A stretch of 29,256 nt of DNA from assembly GCA_947245315.1 (NCBI GenBank), contig CAMXNV010000002.1:1-29256 (forward strand), given 5' to 3'. The first letter of the stretch is position 1. The number at the start of each line of letters is the position of its first letter. The stretch is from an uncultured Oscillibacter sp. (GTDB lineage Bacteria > Bacillota > Clostridia > Oscillospirales > Oscillospiraceae). The notes beneath the pieces were generated by a model, which had not been told where the DNA came from, made no database searches, and was given only the letters and a program-made list of their open reading frames with translations. Positions 1 to 8,907 of the stretch are shown piece by piece. Both the position numbers and the translations under genes were made by a program.

Positions 1-318
1 TGTTCTATCGATAGAAGAAGTGTGGGGCCCGGTCCCCAGACCGGGCCATCCCCCCCGGAACCCCGGCAGTTTCGGAGGAACGGGCCGCCGAGCACCCGCA
101 GGGGGTACGCCGCATCCGTAAGGCGGCAAAGCCGCCAACGGCTGCGCAGGGCGGCGGCCCCTACGGGGAGCTCTACCGATAGAACACCCTGTAGGGGCGG
201 CCCCCCTGGGCCGCCCGTCCTCTTCAAATACCGGACTTCCCGGAGAACGGGCGATTCATAATCGCCCCTACACGATGCCTACGAAAAATCAAACATCATA
301 AAATGCGCGATAGCACAC
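1..318. repeat. Palindromic intergenic repeat element, family B, copy 1 (cut by window edge)
   Basis: This stretch has no credible gene and is built from nested inverted repeats. One module runs from a GTAGGGGCGG motif near 191 to CGCCCCTACA near 262-272, with small hairpins inside. A palindrome related to TTCTAYCGATAGAA occurs at 2-16 and 174-186. Read on the minus strand, about 172-318 matches 27800-27940 nearly throughout, including the end GTGTGCTATCGC (GTGTCCTATCGC there). A third, diverged copy lies at about 1580-1712. The right end lies about 50 bp upstream of mutY. No transposase is seen; a non-autonomous MITE-like element is inferred. Confidence 0.75.
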
Positions 319-333
319 CCCCTGAAAAAACTC

Positions 334-362
334 TGTCCATCTCCCAAAATCTGTGCTATAAT
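334..362 (+). promoter_or_regulatory. Putative mutY promoter (TATAAT -10, weak -35)
   Basis: A perfect TATAAT lies at 357-362. The -35 region at 334-339 matches poorly (TGTCCA). The expected transcription start, about 369, falls on or next to the mutY ATG at 370, which would leave almost no leader. Confidence 0.5.
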
Positions 363-369
363 CTTCCCC

Positions 370-1434
370 ATGAAACAACATACTATGACACTGACCCAGC
401 TCCCCCCGCCCCTGCTGGCCTGGTACAGGGCCAACGCCCGGGACCTGCCCTGGCGGCGGACCCGGGACCCCTACCGAATCTGGGTCTCGGAAATCATGCT
501 CCAGCAGACCCGGGTGGCGGCGGTGCTAAGCTACTACGCCCGCTTCCTGGAGGCCTTCCCCACGGTGGAGGCCCTGGCCAACGCGCCCGAGGACCGGCTT
601 ATGAAGCTCTGGGAGGGCCTGGGCTACTACAGCCGGGCCCGGAACCTCCAGCGGGCCGCCCGGCTGGTGGCGGACCGGGGGCGCTTCCCCGACACCTACG
701 ACGGGCTTCTGGAGCTCCCCGGCGTGGGGGACTATACTGCCGCCGCCATCGCCTCCGCCGCCTTCGCCCGGCGGGAGGCCGCCGTGGACGGCAACGTCCT
801 CCGGGTGGTCACCCGGCTGACGGACGATCCCAGCGATATCGCCCTCCCCCAGACCAAGCGGGACATCCAGGCCCGGGTGCAGGCCGTCTTCCCGGAGGCG
901 GAGGAGGACGTCCGCGTCTTCAACCAGGCCCTCATGGAGCTGGGGGCCACGGTCTGCGTCCCCGGGGGGCCGCCCAAGTGCCTCCTGTGCCCCGTCCGGG
1001 ACCTGTGCCTGGGCCGGGCCCGGGGCACAGCGGAGAGCCTCCCGGTGAAGTCCCCCAAGCGGCAGCGCCGGGCGGAGGACAAGACCGTCTTCCTGCTCCT
1101 CCGGGAGGGCCGGATCGCCCTGCGGAAGCGCCCGGACTCCGGGCTCCTGGCGGGCCTCTGGGAGTTCCCCAACGCGGAGGGCGCCCTGGACGAGGCCACC
1201 GCCGGGGAGGTAGTCCGGGCCTGGGGGCTGGAGCCCAGGGCCTGGAAGAGCCGCCTGACGGCCCGGCACATCTTCACCCATGTGGAGTGGCGCATGACCG
1301 GCTACACGTTGGCGGTCACCGGCCAAGGGTCCGAGGACTTCGTCTGGGTGGACACTTTGGAGCGGCACGCCGTCCCCTCGGCATTCGCCCGCTACTGCGA
1401 AGAGGCGCGGGTTCAGTTAGGAGTGAGGAGTTAG
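370..1434 (+). CDS. mutY: A/G-specific adenine DNA glycosylase MutY
   Basis: Base-excision repair enzyme that removes adenine mispaired with 8-oxoguanine. The 354-aa protein has the family's usual length. The N-terminal HhH-GPD domain shows EIMLQQTRV (about residues 38-46), the helix-hairpin-helix LPGVGDYTAAAIA and the catalytic-Asp region VDGNVLRVVTR. The [4Fe-4S] cysteines are C196, C204, C207 and C213; their spacing is C-x7-C-x2-C-x5-C, one residue longer in the first gap than the usual C-x6-C. The last 120 residues fit the NUDIX-like 8-oxoG recognition domain. No Shine-Dalgarno precedes the ATG at 370 or the in-frame ATG at 385, and a TATAAT sits directly upstream, so the mRNA may be leaderless. 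The final residues QLGVRS and the stop are encoded by a heptamer tandem repeat that has run into the 3' end. Confidence 0.95.
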   Translation: MKQHTMTLTQLPPPLLAWYRANARDLPWRRTRDPYRIWVSEIMLQQTRVAAVLSYYARFLEAFPTVEALANAPEDRLMKLWEGLGYYSRARNLQRAARLVADRGRFPDTYDGLLELPGVGDYTAAAIASAAFARREAAVDGNVLRVVTRLTDDPSDIALPQTKRDIQARVQAVFPEAEEDVRVFNQALMELGATVCVPGGPPKCLLCPVRDLCLGRARGTAESLPVKSPKRQRRAEDKTVFLLLREGRIALRKRPDSGLLAGLWEFPNAEGALDEATAGEVVRAWGLEPRAWKSRLTARHIFTHVEWRMTGYTLAVTGQGSEDFVWVDTLERHAVPSAFARYCEEARVQLGVRS

Positions 1435-1446
1435 GAGTTAGGAGTT
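1415..1446. repeat. Heptamer tandem repeat (AGTTAGG/AGTGAGG), about 4.6 units
   Basis: Units AGTTAGG, AGTGAGG, AGTTAGG, AGTTAGG and a partial AGTT follow one another directly. The mutY stop codon TAG (1432-1434) lies inside the array. It is the reverse complement of the larger array at 1786-1895, so the two bracket 1447-1785 in inverted orientation. Confidence 0.9.
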
Positions 1447-1579
1447 TTTCCTGACTTGAGCCCTGTTCAAACAGGGAGCGTCCGATCCGAAGCTTTTATT
1501 GTAAGGAGAACTAGCCCCTCTCGTTTTTCGGGAGTGCCGGGCTCTCGGGGAAATGGCCTGGTCTAGGGACCAGGCCCCA

Positions 1580-1712
1580 CAGGGTGTTCTACCGATAGAA
1601 GAAATGTGGGGCCCGGTCCCCAGATCGAGCCATCCTCCGGAGCCCAGGCACTTCCTATAGAAGGGCGGACACATAGGTCCGCCCCTACAATAACATCTCC
1701 GAATAGGACACA
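1580..1712. repeat. Palindromic intergenic repeat element, family B, diverged copy 2
   Basis: Contains GTTCTACCGATAGAA (1585-1599), a GTGGGGCCCGGTCCCCAGA segment that also occurs at 21-39, the hairpin GGGCGGACACATAGGTCCGCCC near 1662-1683, the signature CGCCCCTACA, and the end AATAGGACAC (1702-1711). The same end motif recurs as AATAGGACAT at 28047-28056. The rest of the gap (1447-1579 and 1713-1785) holds a further GGCCTGGTC/GACCAGGCC palindrome at 1556-1574 and no gene I can support. Confidence 0.65.
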
Positions 1713-1785
1713 CCCTTCAAACACGGGTAGACTTCCGGCGGCGAGGGATTTTTCCTCCAACGCATGCGTGTTTCGACCTTCTTCC

Positions 1786-1895
1786 AACTCCTCACTCCTC
1801 ACTCCTAACTCCTCACTCCTCACTCCTAACTCCTCACTCCTCACTCCTAACTCCTAACTCCTAACTCCTAACTCCTAACTCCTAACTCCTAACTC
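1786..1895. repeat. Heptamer tandem repeat (AACTCCT/CACTCCT), about 15.7 units
   Basis: Fifteen full 7-bp units plus a partial one, without interruption. The first nine units follow a higher-order order of one AACTCCT then two CACTCCT (21-bp period, three times); the last six are all AACTCCT. The array ends 17 bp before the next gene's start codon. Such arrays vary in length by replication slippage. Confidence 0.95.
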
Positions 1896-1912
1896 AAACA
1901 GCGAGGTGTTTT

Positions 1913-2377
1913 ATGTCATTCTGGAAAAAAAGCGAAGACCCCTGGGATCAAAAGCCCGGCAAGCGCCGCCCGGAGCCCAGGGAGCCCAAAGAGCCGCAAG
2001 CAAATCCCCTTGACAGCCTGAAAGCCTGGAACGAAGAGCGCAAAACCAAGGCCAAGGAGCGGGAGGAGGCCAAGTGGCTGCCCCCGGAGAAGTGCCCCTG
2101 GTGCGGCAAGGACATGGAGCAGGGCTATATGATAGGGGGCCGGGGCGTCAACTGGTACTCCGGCGTCCTCACCACCCGGGCCGCCTGGATCGGGGACTCC
2201 ACCAAGGAGAGCCTTAATCTGGCGGACGAGGGTACGTTCACCATGTACAAAACCGTCTGGCTCTGCCGGGACTGCAAGAAGATGGTCTTCGACATGCCGG
2301 AGCCCCCGGCGGTCTACGCCCCCTTCCCCTCCCAGCCGGAGGACGGGGCCGCCGGAGAGGACGAGGAGGAGGAATAG
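1913..2377 (+). CDS. Zinc-ribbon protein of unknown function (PF20097/DUF6487-like), paralogue 1
   Basis: A 154-aa soluble protein in three parts. Residues 1-60 form a charged, Pro-, Lys- and Glu-rich linker region (DPWDQKP, KAWNEERKTKAKEREE). A zinc-ribbon-like core has CPWCGKDMEQGYM (about 63-75) and a second CRDCKK (about 122-127). The tail is very acidic (ends EDEEEE). The CPWCG..MEQGY pattern resembles the PF20097 family, whose role is unknown; that assignment is from memory. The start is supported by GAGGTG ten bases upstream. The next gene is a clear tandem duplicate. The promoter region is occupied by the heptamer array. Confidence 0.8.
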   Translation: MSFWKKSEDPWDQKPGKRRPEPREPKEPQANPLDSLKAWNEERKTKAKEREEAKWLPPEKCPWCGKDMEQGYMIGGRGVNWYSGVLTTRAAWIGDSTKESLNLADEGTFTMYKTVWLCRDCKKMVFDMPEPPAVYAPFPSQPEDGAAGEDEEEE

Positions 2378-2382
2378 CCGCC

Positions 2383-2853
2383 ATGGCATTTTGGAAGCAG
2401 AGCGAGGACCCCTGGGATCAAAAACCGGAGAAACGCCGCCGGGAGCCCAGGGAACCTAAAGAACCGCAAGCAAATCCCCTTGACAGCCTGAAAGCCTGGA
2501 ACGAGGACCGCAAAGCCAAGGCCAAGGAACGGGAGGAGGCCAGACGCCTGCCCCCGGAGAAGTGCCCCTGGTGCGGGACGGAGATGGAACAGGGCTTTCT
2601 GTACACCGGGCGAGATCCCGTCCGCTGGTATCCCGGCGTCTACAAATACGCTTTCTTCCGGGACCTGGACGGGAACGCCGTGGACATATGCAATGAGGGC
2701 GGACCCTTCATGGGCCATTACAAAACCGCCTGGCGCTGCCGGGAGTGCAAAAAGCTGGTCCTGGACATGCCGGACCCCCCGGCGGCCTATGAGCCCTTTG
2801 CCGCTCCAGCTGAAACCGAAGAAACAAAAGAAGAGGAGGAGAGCGGGGAGTAA
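2383..2853 (+). CDS. Zinc-ribbon protein of unknown function (PF20097/DUF6487-like), paralogue 2
   Basis: A 156-aa paralogue of the preceding gene, starting 5 nt after its stop and probably co-translated; the GAGGAGGA coding the upstream acidic tail also serves as its ribosome site. The first 60 residues are almost identical to paralogue 1 (shared PREPKEPQANPLDSLKAWNE). The zinc-ribbon cysteine pairs CPWCGTEMEQGF and CRECKK are kept. The central segment between the pairs differs strongly (YTGRDPVRWYPGV against GGRGVNWYSGV and beyond). The acidic tail is present. This suggests tandem duplication followed by divergence of the part between the metal ligands. Function unknown. Confidence 0.8.
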   Translation: MAFWKQSEDPWDQKPEKRRREPREPKEPQANPLDSLKAWNEDRKAKAKEREEARRLPPEKCPWCGTEMEQGFLYTGRDPVRWYPGVYKYAFFRDLDGNAVDICNEGGPFMGHYKTAWRCRECKKLVLDMPDPPAAYEPFAAPAETEETKEEEESGE

Positions 2854-2885
2854 ATCTGCCGAAACTCATCGCTTTTTGTATTATT

Positions 2886-3473
2886 ATGGCGCAATTATAC
2901 TTTAAGTATGGGGCCATGGGCTCCAGCAAATCTGCCAACGCCCTGATGGCCCGCTTCAACTACGAGGAACGGGGCCAGAAGGCCCTCATGGTCAAGCCCC
3001 GGCTGGACGCCCGGGACGGGGACCACATGGTCTATTCCCGCATCGGCCTGAAATACCCCTGCGTCTACTTCGACGAGATGCGGCGGATGACCGCCATGGA
3101 GCTCCAGCAGAATGCCTGCATCATCGTGGACGAGGCCCAGTTCCTCACGAAGGAGGAGGTCATGTACCTGGTGGACCTGGTGGACCACCTGGACATCCCC
3201 GTCATGTGCTACGGCCTCCGGGCGGACTTCAAGGGGGACCTGTTCCCCGGGAGCTACCAGCTCCTGGTCATGGCGGACAAGATCGAGGAGGTCAAGACCA
3301 TCTGCTGGTGCGGGAAAAAGGCCACCTTCAACGCCCGCTTCGACAAAAACGGCACCGTGCTCAAGGAGGGCGAGCAGGTGGTCCTGGGGGCCAACGACCA
3401 GTACATCGGCCTCTGCCGCCGCCACTGGAGAGAGGGCAACCTGGGCCCGGACTTCCAGGTGGGGGCCCCATGA
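2886..3473 (+). CDS. tdk: Thymidine kinase (type II)
   Basis: Phosphorylates thymidine to dTMP in pyrimidine salvage. The 195-aa length fits the family. The P-loop reads KYGAMGSSKSANAL (about residues 7-20), with Ser where many relatives have Gly in the GKS segment. The Walker B/DEAQ region is CIIVDEAQFL (about 78-87). The zinc-binding lid has CWCGKKATFNARF (about 140-152) and a later LCRRHW. No Shine-Dalgarno is visible before the ATG at 2886 although it is the first in-frame start, so translation may depend on the upstream gene 32 nt away. The stop overlaps the next start in an ATGA arrangement. Confidence 0.93.
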   Translation: MAQLYFKYGAMGSSKSANALMARFNYEERGQKALMVKPRLDARDGDHMVYSRIGLKYPCVYFDEMRRMTAMELQQNACIIVDEAQFLTKEEVMYLVDLVDHLDIPVMCYGLRADFKGDLFPGSYQLLVMADKIEEVKTICWCGKKATFNARFDKNGTVLKEGEQVVLGANDQYIGLCRRHWREGNLGPDFQVGAP

Positions 3474-4342
3474 TCTGCACCCTCTGTCCCCGGAGCTGCG
3501 GCGCGGAGCGCACTCCGGACCGCCCCGGCGGCCTGTGTGCCATGCCCTCCGGGCCGGTGGTGGCCCGGGCGATGCTCCACCAGTGGGAGGAGCCCTGTCT
3601 GGTGGGGGAGCACGGAGCCGGGGCCGTCTTCTTCTCCGGCTGCAACCTCCGCTGTGTCTACTGCCAGAATCAACCCATCTCCCAGGGGGGCGTGGGCAGG
3701 CCGGTGACGGTCTCCCGCCTCCGGGAGATTTTTCAGGAGCTGGCGGCCCAGGGGGCGGTCTGCCTGGACCTGGTGAGCCCCACCCAGTTCACCCCCGCCG
3801 TGCTGGAGGCCCTGGGGGAGGACCCCTGGCCGGTGCCCGTGGTGTGGAACTGCGGAGGCTATGAGAAGCCGGAGACCCTCCGGCTTCTGGAGGGCCGGGT
3901 TCAGGTCTACCTGCCGGACCTCAAATACGCCCTGCCGGGCCCGGCGGGGCGCTATTCCGCCGCCCCCGATTACTTCGACTACGCCGCCCCCGCCATCCTG
4001 GAGATGTTCCGCCAGACGGGGCCCTGCCGTATGGAGCGCGGGCAGCTGAAGGCCGGGGTGCTGATCCGGCACCTGCTCCTCCCCGGGGAGTTGGAGAACA
4101 CCCGGCGGGTGATTGACTGGGTGGCGTCTACCTTCCGCCCGGGGGACGTGCTGTTTTCCCTCATGAGCCAGTACACCCCCCAGCCCGGAGCCGCCGGAAA
4201 TCTGGCCCGGCATGTGACCCGGGCAGAGTACCGGGCGGCGGTGGAGTATATGGAGAACTGCGGCATTGTAAATGGCTACACCCAGGAGCGGACCTCCGCC
4301 AGGGAGGAGTATACGCCGGACTTTGATCTCTCGGGCACTTGA
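3470..4342 (+). CDS. Radical SAM protein, PflX-like (putative pyruvate formate-lyase activating enzyme relative)
   Basis: 290-aa radical SAM protein. The N terminus has CTLCPRSCGAERT with a further Cys at GLCAMP, typical of the PflX/COG1313 group. The SAM [4Fe-4S] motif is CNLRCVYC (C58, C62, C65), followed by QNQPIS. The remainder (VWNCGGYEKPETLRLL, YLPDLKYA, LIRHLLLPGE, SQYTPQP) also fits this family, whose true substrate is not known. Its ATG overlaps the tdk stop (ATGA), indicating translational coupling. The upstream in-frame extension to 3206 is shadow of tdk and is not used. Confidence 0.85.
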   Translation: MICTLCPRSCGAERTPDRPGGLCAMPSGPVVARAMLHQWEEPCLVGEHGAGAVFFSGCNLRCVYCQNQPISQGGVGRPVTVSRLREIFQELAAQGAVCLDLVSPTQFTPAVLEALGEDPWPVPVVWNCGGYEKPETLRLLEGRVQVYLPDLKYALPGPAGRYSAAPDYFDYAAPAILEMFRQTGPCRMERGQLKAGVLIRHLLLPGELENTRRVIDWVASTFRPGDVLFSLMSQYTPQPGAAGNLARHVTRAEYRAAVEYMENCGIVNGYTQERTSAREEYTPDFDLSGT

Positions 4343-4370
4343 GGCAGCGCGGGGTTCTCCGATGAGTATC

Positions 4371-4507
4371 AGGCTCCCTCTCTGAGGGAGCTGTCGCCGC
4401 CGGAGGCGGGGGCTGAGGGAGTACCCCCCGAATTTGGCAAGGAGGTTCCGGGAGAAACTCCCTCCGTCACGGCTTCGCCGTGCCACCTCCCTCAAAGAGG
4501 GAGGCTT
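4371..4507. repeat. Palindromic intergenic repeat element, family A, copy 1
   Basis: 137 bp. It opens with AGGCTCCCTCTCTGAGGGAG and closes with CTCCCTCAAAGAGGGAGGCTT; these are imperfect inverted repeats of each other and each is itself palindromic. Internal hairpins include CACGGCTTCGCCGTG. The same ends and internal blocks recur at 29093-29256. It lies between the radical SAM gene and the ferredoxin terminator. Confidence 0.85.
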
Positions 4508-4541
4508 AGGCGGCCGACCCCCTCCGGCCTCCCGAGCGCAT

Positions 4542-4577
4542 AAAAAACCCCGCAAGCAGAGCTTGCGGGGCTTTTTA
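4542..4577. terminator. Bidirectional rho-independent terminator
   Basis: Perfect 10-bp stem, 4548-4557 with 4561-4570, loop AGA, preceded by six A and followed by CTTTTT. It can end the ferredoxin transcript on the minus strand and plus-strand read-through from the radical SAM gene. Confidence 0.9.
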
Positions 4578-4588
4578 TGTATCCCTGA

Positions 4589-4762
4589 TTATTCCTCGGG
4601 GACGATGGCGCCGTTGGGGCAGGTGTCGCTGCAAGAACCGCAGTCCAGGCAGGCGGCCGCGTCGATGACATAGGAATCATCGCCCTGGCTGATGGCGCCG
4701 GCGGGGCAAGCGTCGGAGCAGGCGCCGCAGCTCACACAGGCAGAAGTGATCTTGTAGGCCAT
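4589..4762 (-). CDS. 2[4Fe-4S] ferredoxin
   Basis: Small cytoplasmic electron carrier of the clostridial type, 57 aa. Two cluster motifs are complete: C9-x2-C12-x2-C15-x3-C19-P and C38-x2-C41-x2-C44-x3-C48-P. The start at 4762 (MAYKITSACVSCG) is set by GGAGGTG seven bases upstream; a longer open frame to 4861 has no ribosome site and would overlap the promoter. It is monocistronic, with its own promoter and terminator, and divergent from ctsR. The redox partner cannot be told from context. Confidence 0.95.
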   Translation of the reverse strand: MAYKITSACVSCGACSDACPAGAISQGDDSYVIDAAACLDCGSCSDTCPNGAIVPEE

Positions 4763-4792
4763 GGGTAGCACCTCCATTAGAATTGTACCCCC

Positions 4793-4820
4793 ATTGTAGC
4801 ATACTCTGAAAAAAAAGCAA
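4793..4820 (-). promoter_or_regulatory. Ferredoxin gene promoter
   Basis: On the minus strand, TTGCTT (4815-4820), a 16-bp spacer and TACAAT (4793-4798), 31 bp upstream of the ferredoxin start. Confidence 0.6.
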
Positions 4821-4877
4821 GAGCTTTGTGAAAGCCCTGACGGAAAAATTTTGGCGTTCACAATTTGTTTTCACAAA

Positions 4878-4894
4878 CGTCAAAGAAAGTCAAA
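4878..4894 (+). promoter_or_regulatory. CtsR box 1
   Basis: CGTCAAA-GAA-AGTCAAA, close to the CtsR heptad direct repeat RGTCAAA-NAN-RGTCAAA. It lies just upstream of the -35 hexamer of the ctsR promoter. Confidence 0.85.
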
Positions 4895-4903
4895 ACTTCC
4901 CTC

Positions 4904-4931
4904 TTGACATTTCCCTGAGAGGTGCTATACT
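4904..4931 (+). promoter_or_regulatory. ctsR operon promoter (sigma-A type)
   Basis: Consensus TTGACA (4904-4909), 16-bp spacer, TATACT (4926-4931). It is bracketed by two CtsR boxes, so repression by the operon's own first product is expected. Confidence 0.85.
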
Positions 4932-4945
4932 GACAGCAGAAAGAA

Positions 4946-4962
4946 GATCAAAGATAGTCAAA
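4946..4962 (+). promoter_or_regulatory. CtsR box 2
   Basis: GATCAAA-GAT-AGTCAAA, followed directly by a further GTCAAAT. It lies just downstream of the expected transcription start. The spacing matches the CtsR consensus; one base deviates in the first heptad. Confidence 0.8.
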
Positions 4963-5003
4963 GTCAAATCGATTCAAAAACATGCAAGAAAAGAGGTGCT
5001 CCC

Positions 5004-5456
5004 ATGGGGATTTCCGATTTAATTGCCGGATTCCTTCAGGATTGTCTGGACGAGACGGGGGACGGCGTGCTGGAGGTCCAGCGGGGCGAGCTGGCCCAGC
5101 GGTTCAACTGCGTGCCCAGCCAGATCAACTACGTGATGTCCACCCGCTTCTCCCCCGAGCGGGGCTACATTGTGGAGAGCCGCCGGGGCGGCAACGGGTA
5201 CATCCGCATCACCCGGGTCCGGGTGGACCGGGAGACCCTGCTGATGCACGTCATCAATTCCCTGGGGGACCAGGTGGACCTGCCCTCCGCCCGGGCCATC
5301 CTGGGGAACCTCTCGGAGTCCGGGGCCCTCTCGGAGGACCTGGCCCGCACCCTGCTGGCCGCCGTGGGCGACAAGGCCCTGGCCGCCGTGCCCCGGGACC
5401 TCCGGGATCAGGTCCGGGCGGACGTGCTGAAAAACGTCCTGATTCTTCAGGTCTAG
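5004..5456 (+). CDS. ctsR: CtsR, transcriptional repressor of class III stress genes
   Basis: Dimeric winged-helix repressor of clp and related protein quality-control genes; heat inactivates it in characterised species. At 150 aa it has family length. The N terminus MGISDLIAGFLQ is typical, the helix-turn-helix covers about residues 25-50 (LAQRFNCVPSQINYVMSTRF), and the DNA-contacting wing reads ESRRGGNGYIRI (the common form is RGGGGYIRI). The C-terminal half is the dimerisation domain that McsB marks in Bacillus. The start has AGAGGTG 5 nt upstream. It is first in ctsR-mcsA-clpC, and its own operators flank the promoter. Confidence 0.95.
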   Translation: MGISDLIAGFLQDCLDETGDGVLEVQRGELAQRFNCVPSQINYVMSTRFSPERGYIVESRRGGNGYIRITRVRVDRETLLMHVINSLGDQVDLPSARAILGNLSESGALSEDLARTLLAAVGDKALAAVPRDLRDQVRADVLKNVLILQV

Positions 5457-5531
5457 GCTGCATAAAATAGGAGCGGCCCCCCATTCCAATTCGGTTGCTG
5501 AAACATTTGCGATATATAGGAGGTATTGATT

Positions 5532-5999
5532 ATGAAATGCGAAAATTGTGGCAAGAATGAAGTCACCTTTGTTTACCAGAGCAACATCAACGGACAGGTC
5601 ACCGAAAAACATCTCTGCTCCGAGTGCGCCGAGAAGCTGGGCTACACCCAGCGCCTGGCCGCCCAGAGCCAGCGGATGATGCGGGGCCTCTTCGGCGGCG
5701 GGCTGTTCGAGGATTTCTTTACCCCCATGCCCTCCCTGCTGGGCAGGATGAACCGCATGCTGGAGGACCCCTTCGACGACTTCTTCGCCGACATGCCCGC
5801 CCTGGGGGCCCCGGCGGAGGCCGGGCAGGAGCCTCAGAAATCCCAGGACACCCTGCTGGAGGGAGACGAGCAGAGCGAGCTCTCCAAGGCCCGCCAGCTC
5901 AACGCCCTGCGGATGGAGCTGCAAAAGGCCATCGCCGAGGAGCGCTTCGAGCGGGCCGCCGAGCTCCGGGACCAGATTCGCGGCTTGGAACAGAACTGA
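5532..5999 (+). CDS. mcsA: McsA-like protein with UVR domain (single zinc finger)
   Basis: 155-aa modulator of CtsR/ClpC. The N terminus carries one zinc finger, C3-x2-C6 and C29-x2-C32 (CENCGKNEVTF, HLCSECAEKL). The middle is Gly-, Phe- and Pro-rich (GLFGGGLFEDFF). The C terminus is a UVR/UvrB-C-like coiled motif (about residues 118-152, KAIAEERFERAAELRDQIR). Bacillus McsA, about 30 residues longer, has a second CxxC pair set that is absent here. ATG 5532 is chosen because AGGAGGT ends 7 nt upstream; a TTG two codons earlier is less likely. Its usual partner, the arginine kinase McsB, is not encoded between it and clpC. Confidence 0.88.
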   Translation: MKCENCGKNEVTFVYQSNINGQVTEKHLCSECAEKLGYTQRLAAQSQRMMRGLFGGGLFEDFFTPMPSLLGRMNRMLEDPFDDFFADMPALGAPAEAGQEPQKSQDTLLEGDEQSELSKARQLNALRMELQKAIAEERFERAAELRDQIRGLEQN

Positions 6000-6031
6000 C
6001 GTCTTACTTCACGAAAGGAAGTGTACTGCAC

Positions 6032-8512
<2,481 letters not shown>

Positions 8513-8524
8513 GAAAAAGCAAAA

Positions 8525-8557
8525 GGCCCCGCCGGAAGGCGGGGCCCTGCTATTTTC
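8525..8557 (+). terminator. Terminator after clpC
   Basis: 9-bp GC stem (8525-8533 with 8538-8546, loop GGAA) 12 nt after the clpC stop, followed by a T-rich CTGCTATTTTCC. It lies between convergent genes. Confidence 0.7.
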
Positions 8558-8558
8558 C

Positions 8559-8858
8559 TCAATACTTCTTTACAAACCGGGAAATCAGCGCCCGGCAGGT
8601 CACCATGCGGATGCAGGCGTAAAACGCCTCCGCCTCCTCCGTGCCCTGTCCCACCGTGGTGGCGTTCCGGGCGTCCTCCTCCGTCTCCCAGAGAACGAAG
8701 TCCGTCCAGGTCTCGTCCTGCACATAGTGCTCCCAGGAAATAAAGCCCTTGGCCTTGGAGATCACCGCGTCATGGAGTTTCTGGGTCCGCTCCATGAACG
8801 TCTCCGGGGGCACGCTCTTTTTGAGCTTGTAGGAAAATATCCAAGCGGTCTTCGCCAT
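8559..8858 (-). CDS. Small protein with probable dimeric alpha+beta barrel fold (ABM-like), function unknown
   Basis: 99 aa. The pattern KGFISWEHYVQDETWTDFVLWETEEDARNA resembles antibiotic-biosynthesis-monooxygenase-like (ABM) and related dimeric ferredoxin-fold proteins, which often have GF..W and W.S.E.A motifs. The match is by eye only and gives no substrate. No signal peptide or membrane segment. The start at 8858 has AGGAGAGGTG just upstream. The next gene upstream on this strand, a membrane protein, is 49 nt away, so the two may be co-transcribed. Confidence 0.75.
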   Translation of the reverse strand: MAKTAWIFSYKLKKSVPPETFMERTQKLHDAVISKAKGFISWEHYVQDETWTDFVLWETEEDARNATTVGQGTEEAEAFYACIRMVTCRALISRFVKKY

Positions 8859-8907
8859 GCACCTCTCCTTTCACATTGCGTAAATCGTTCCATCCTGCCG
8901 TGCGGGC

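Noticed and set aside
22..261. 79-codon open frame at the window start
   Set aside because: It lies wholly within the family B palindromic repeat, and its product is low-complexity Arg/Pro sequence.
1786..1895. CRISPR-like array
   Set aside because: It is a direct 7-bp tandem repeat without spacers, and no cas genes are present.
5019..5924. 301-codon minus-strand open frame opposite ctsR and mcsA
   Set aside because: Antisense to two well-recognised genes, and it spans their intergenic region without any ribosome site.
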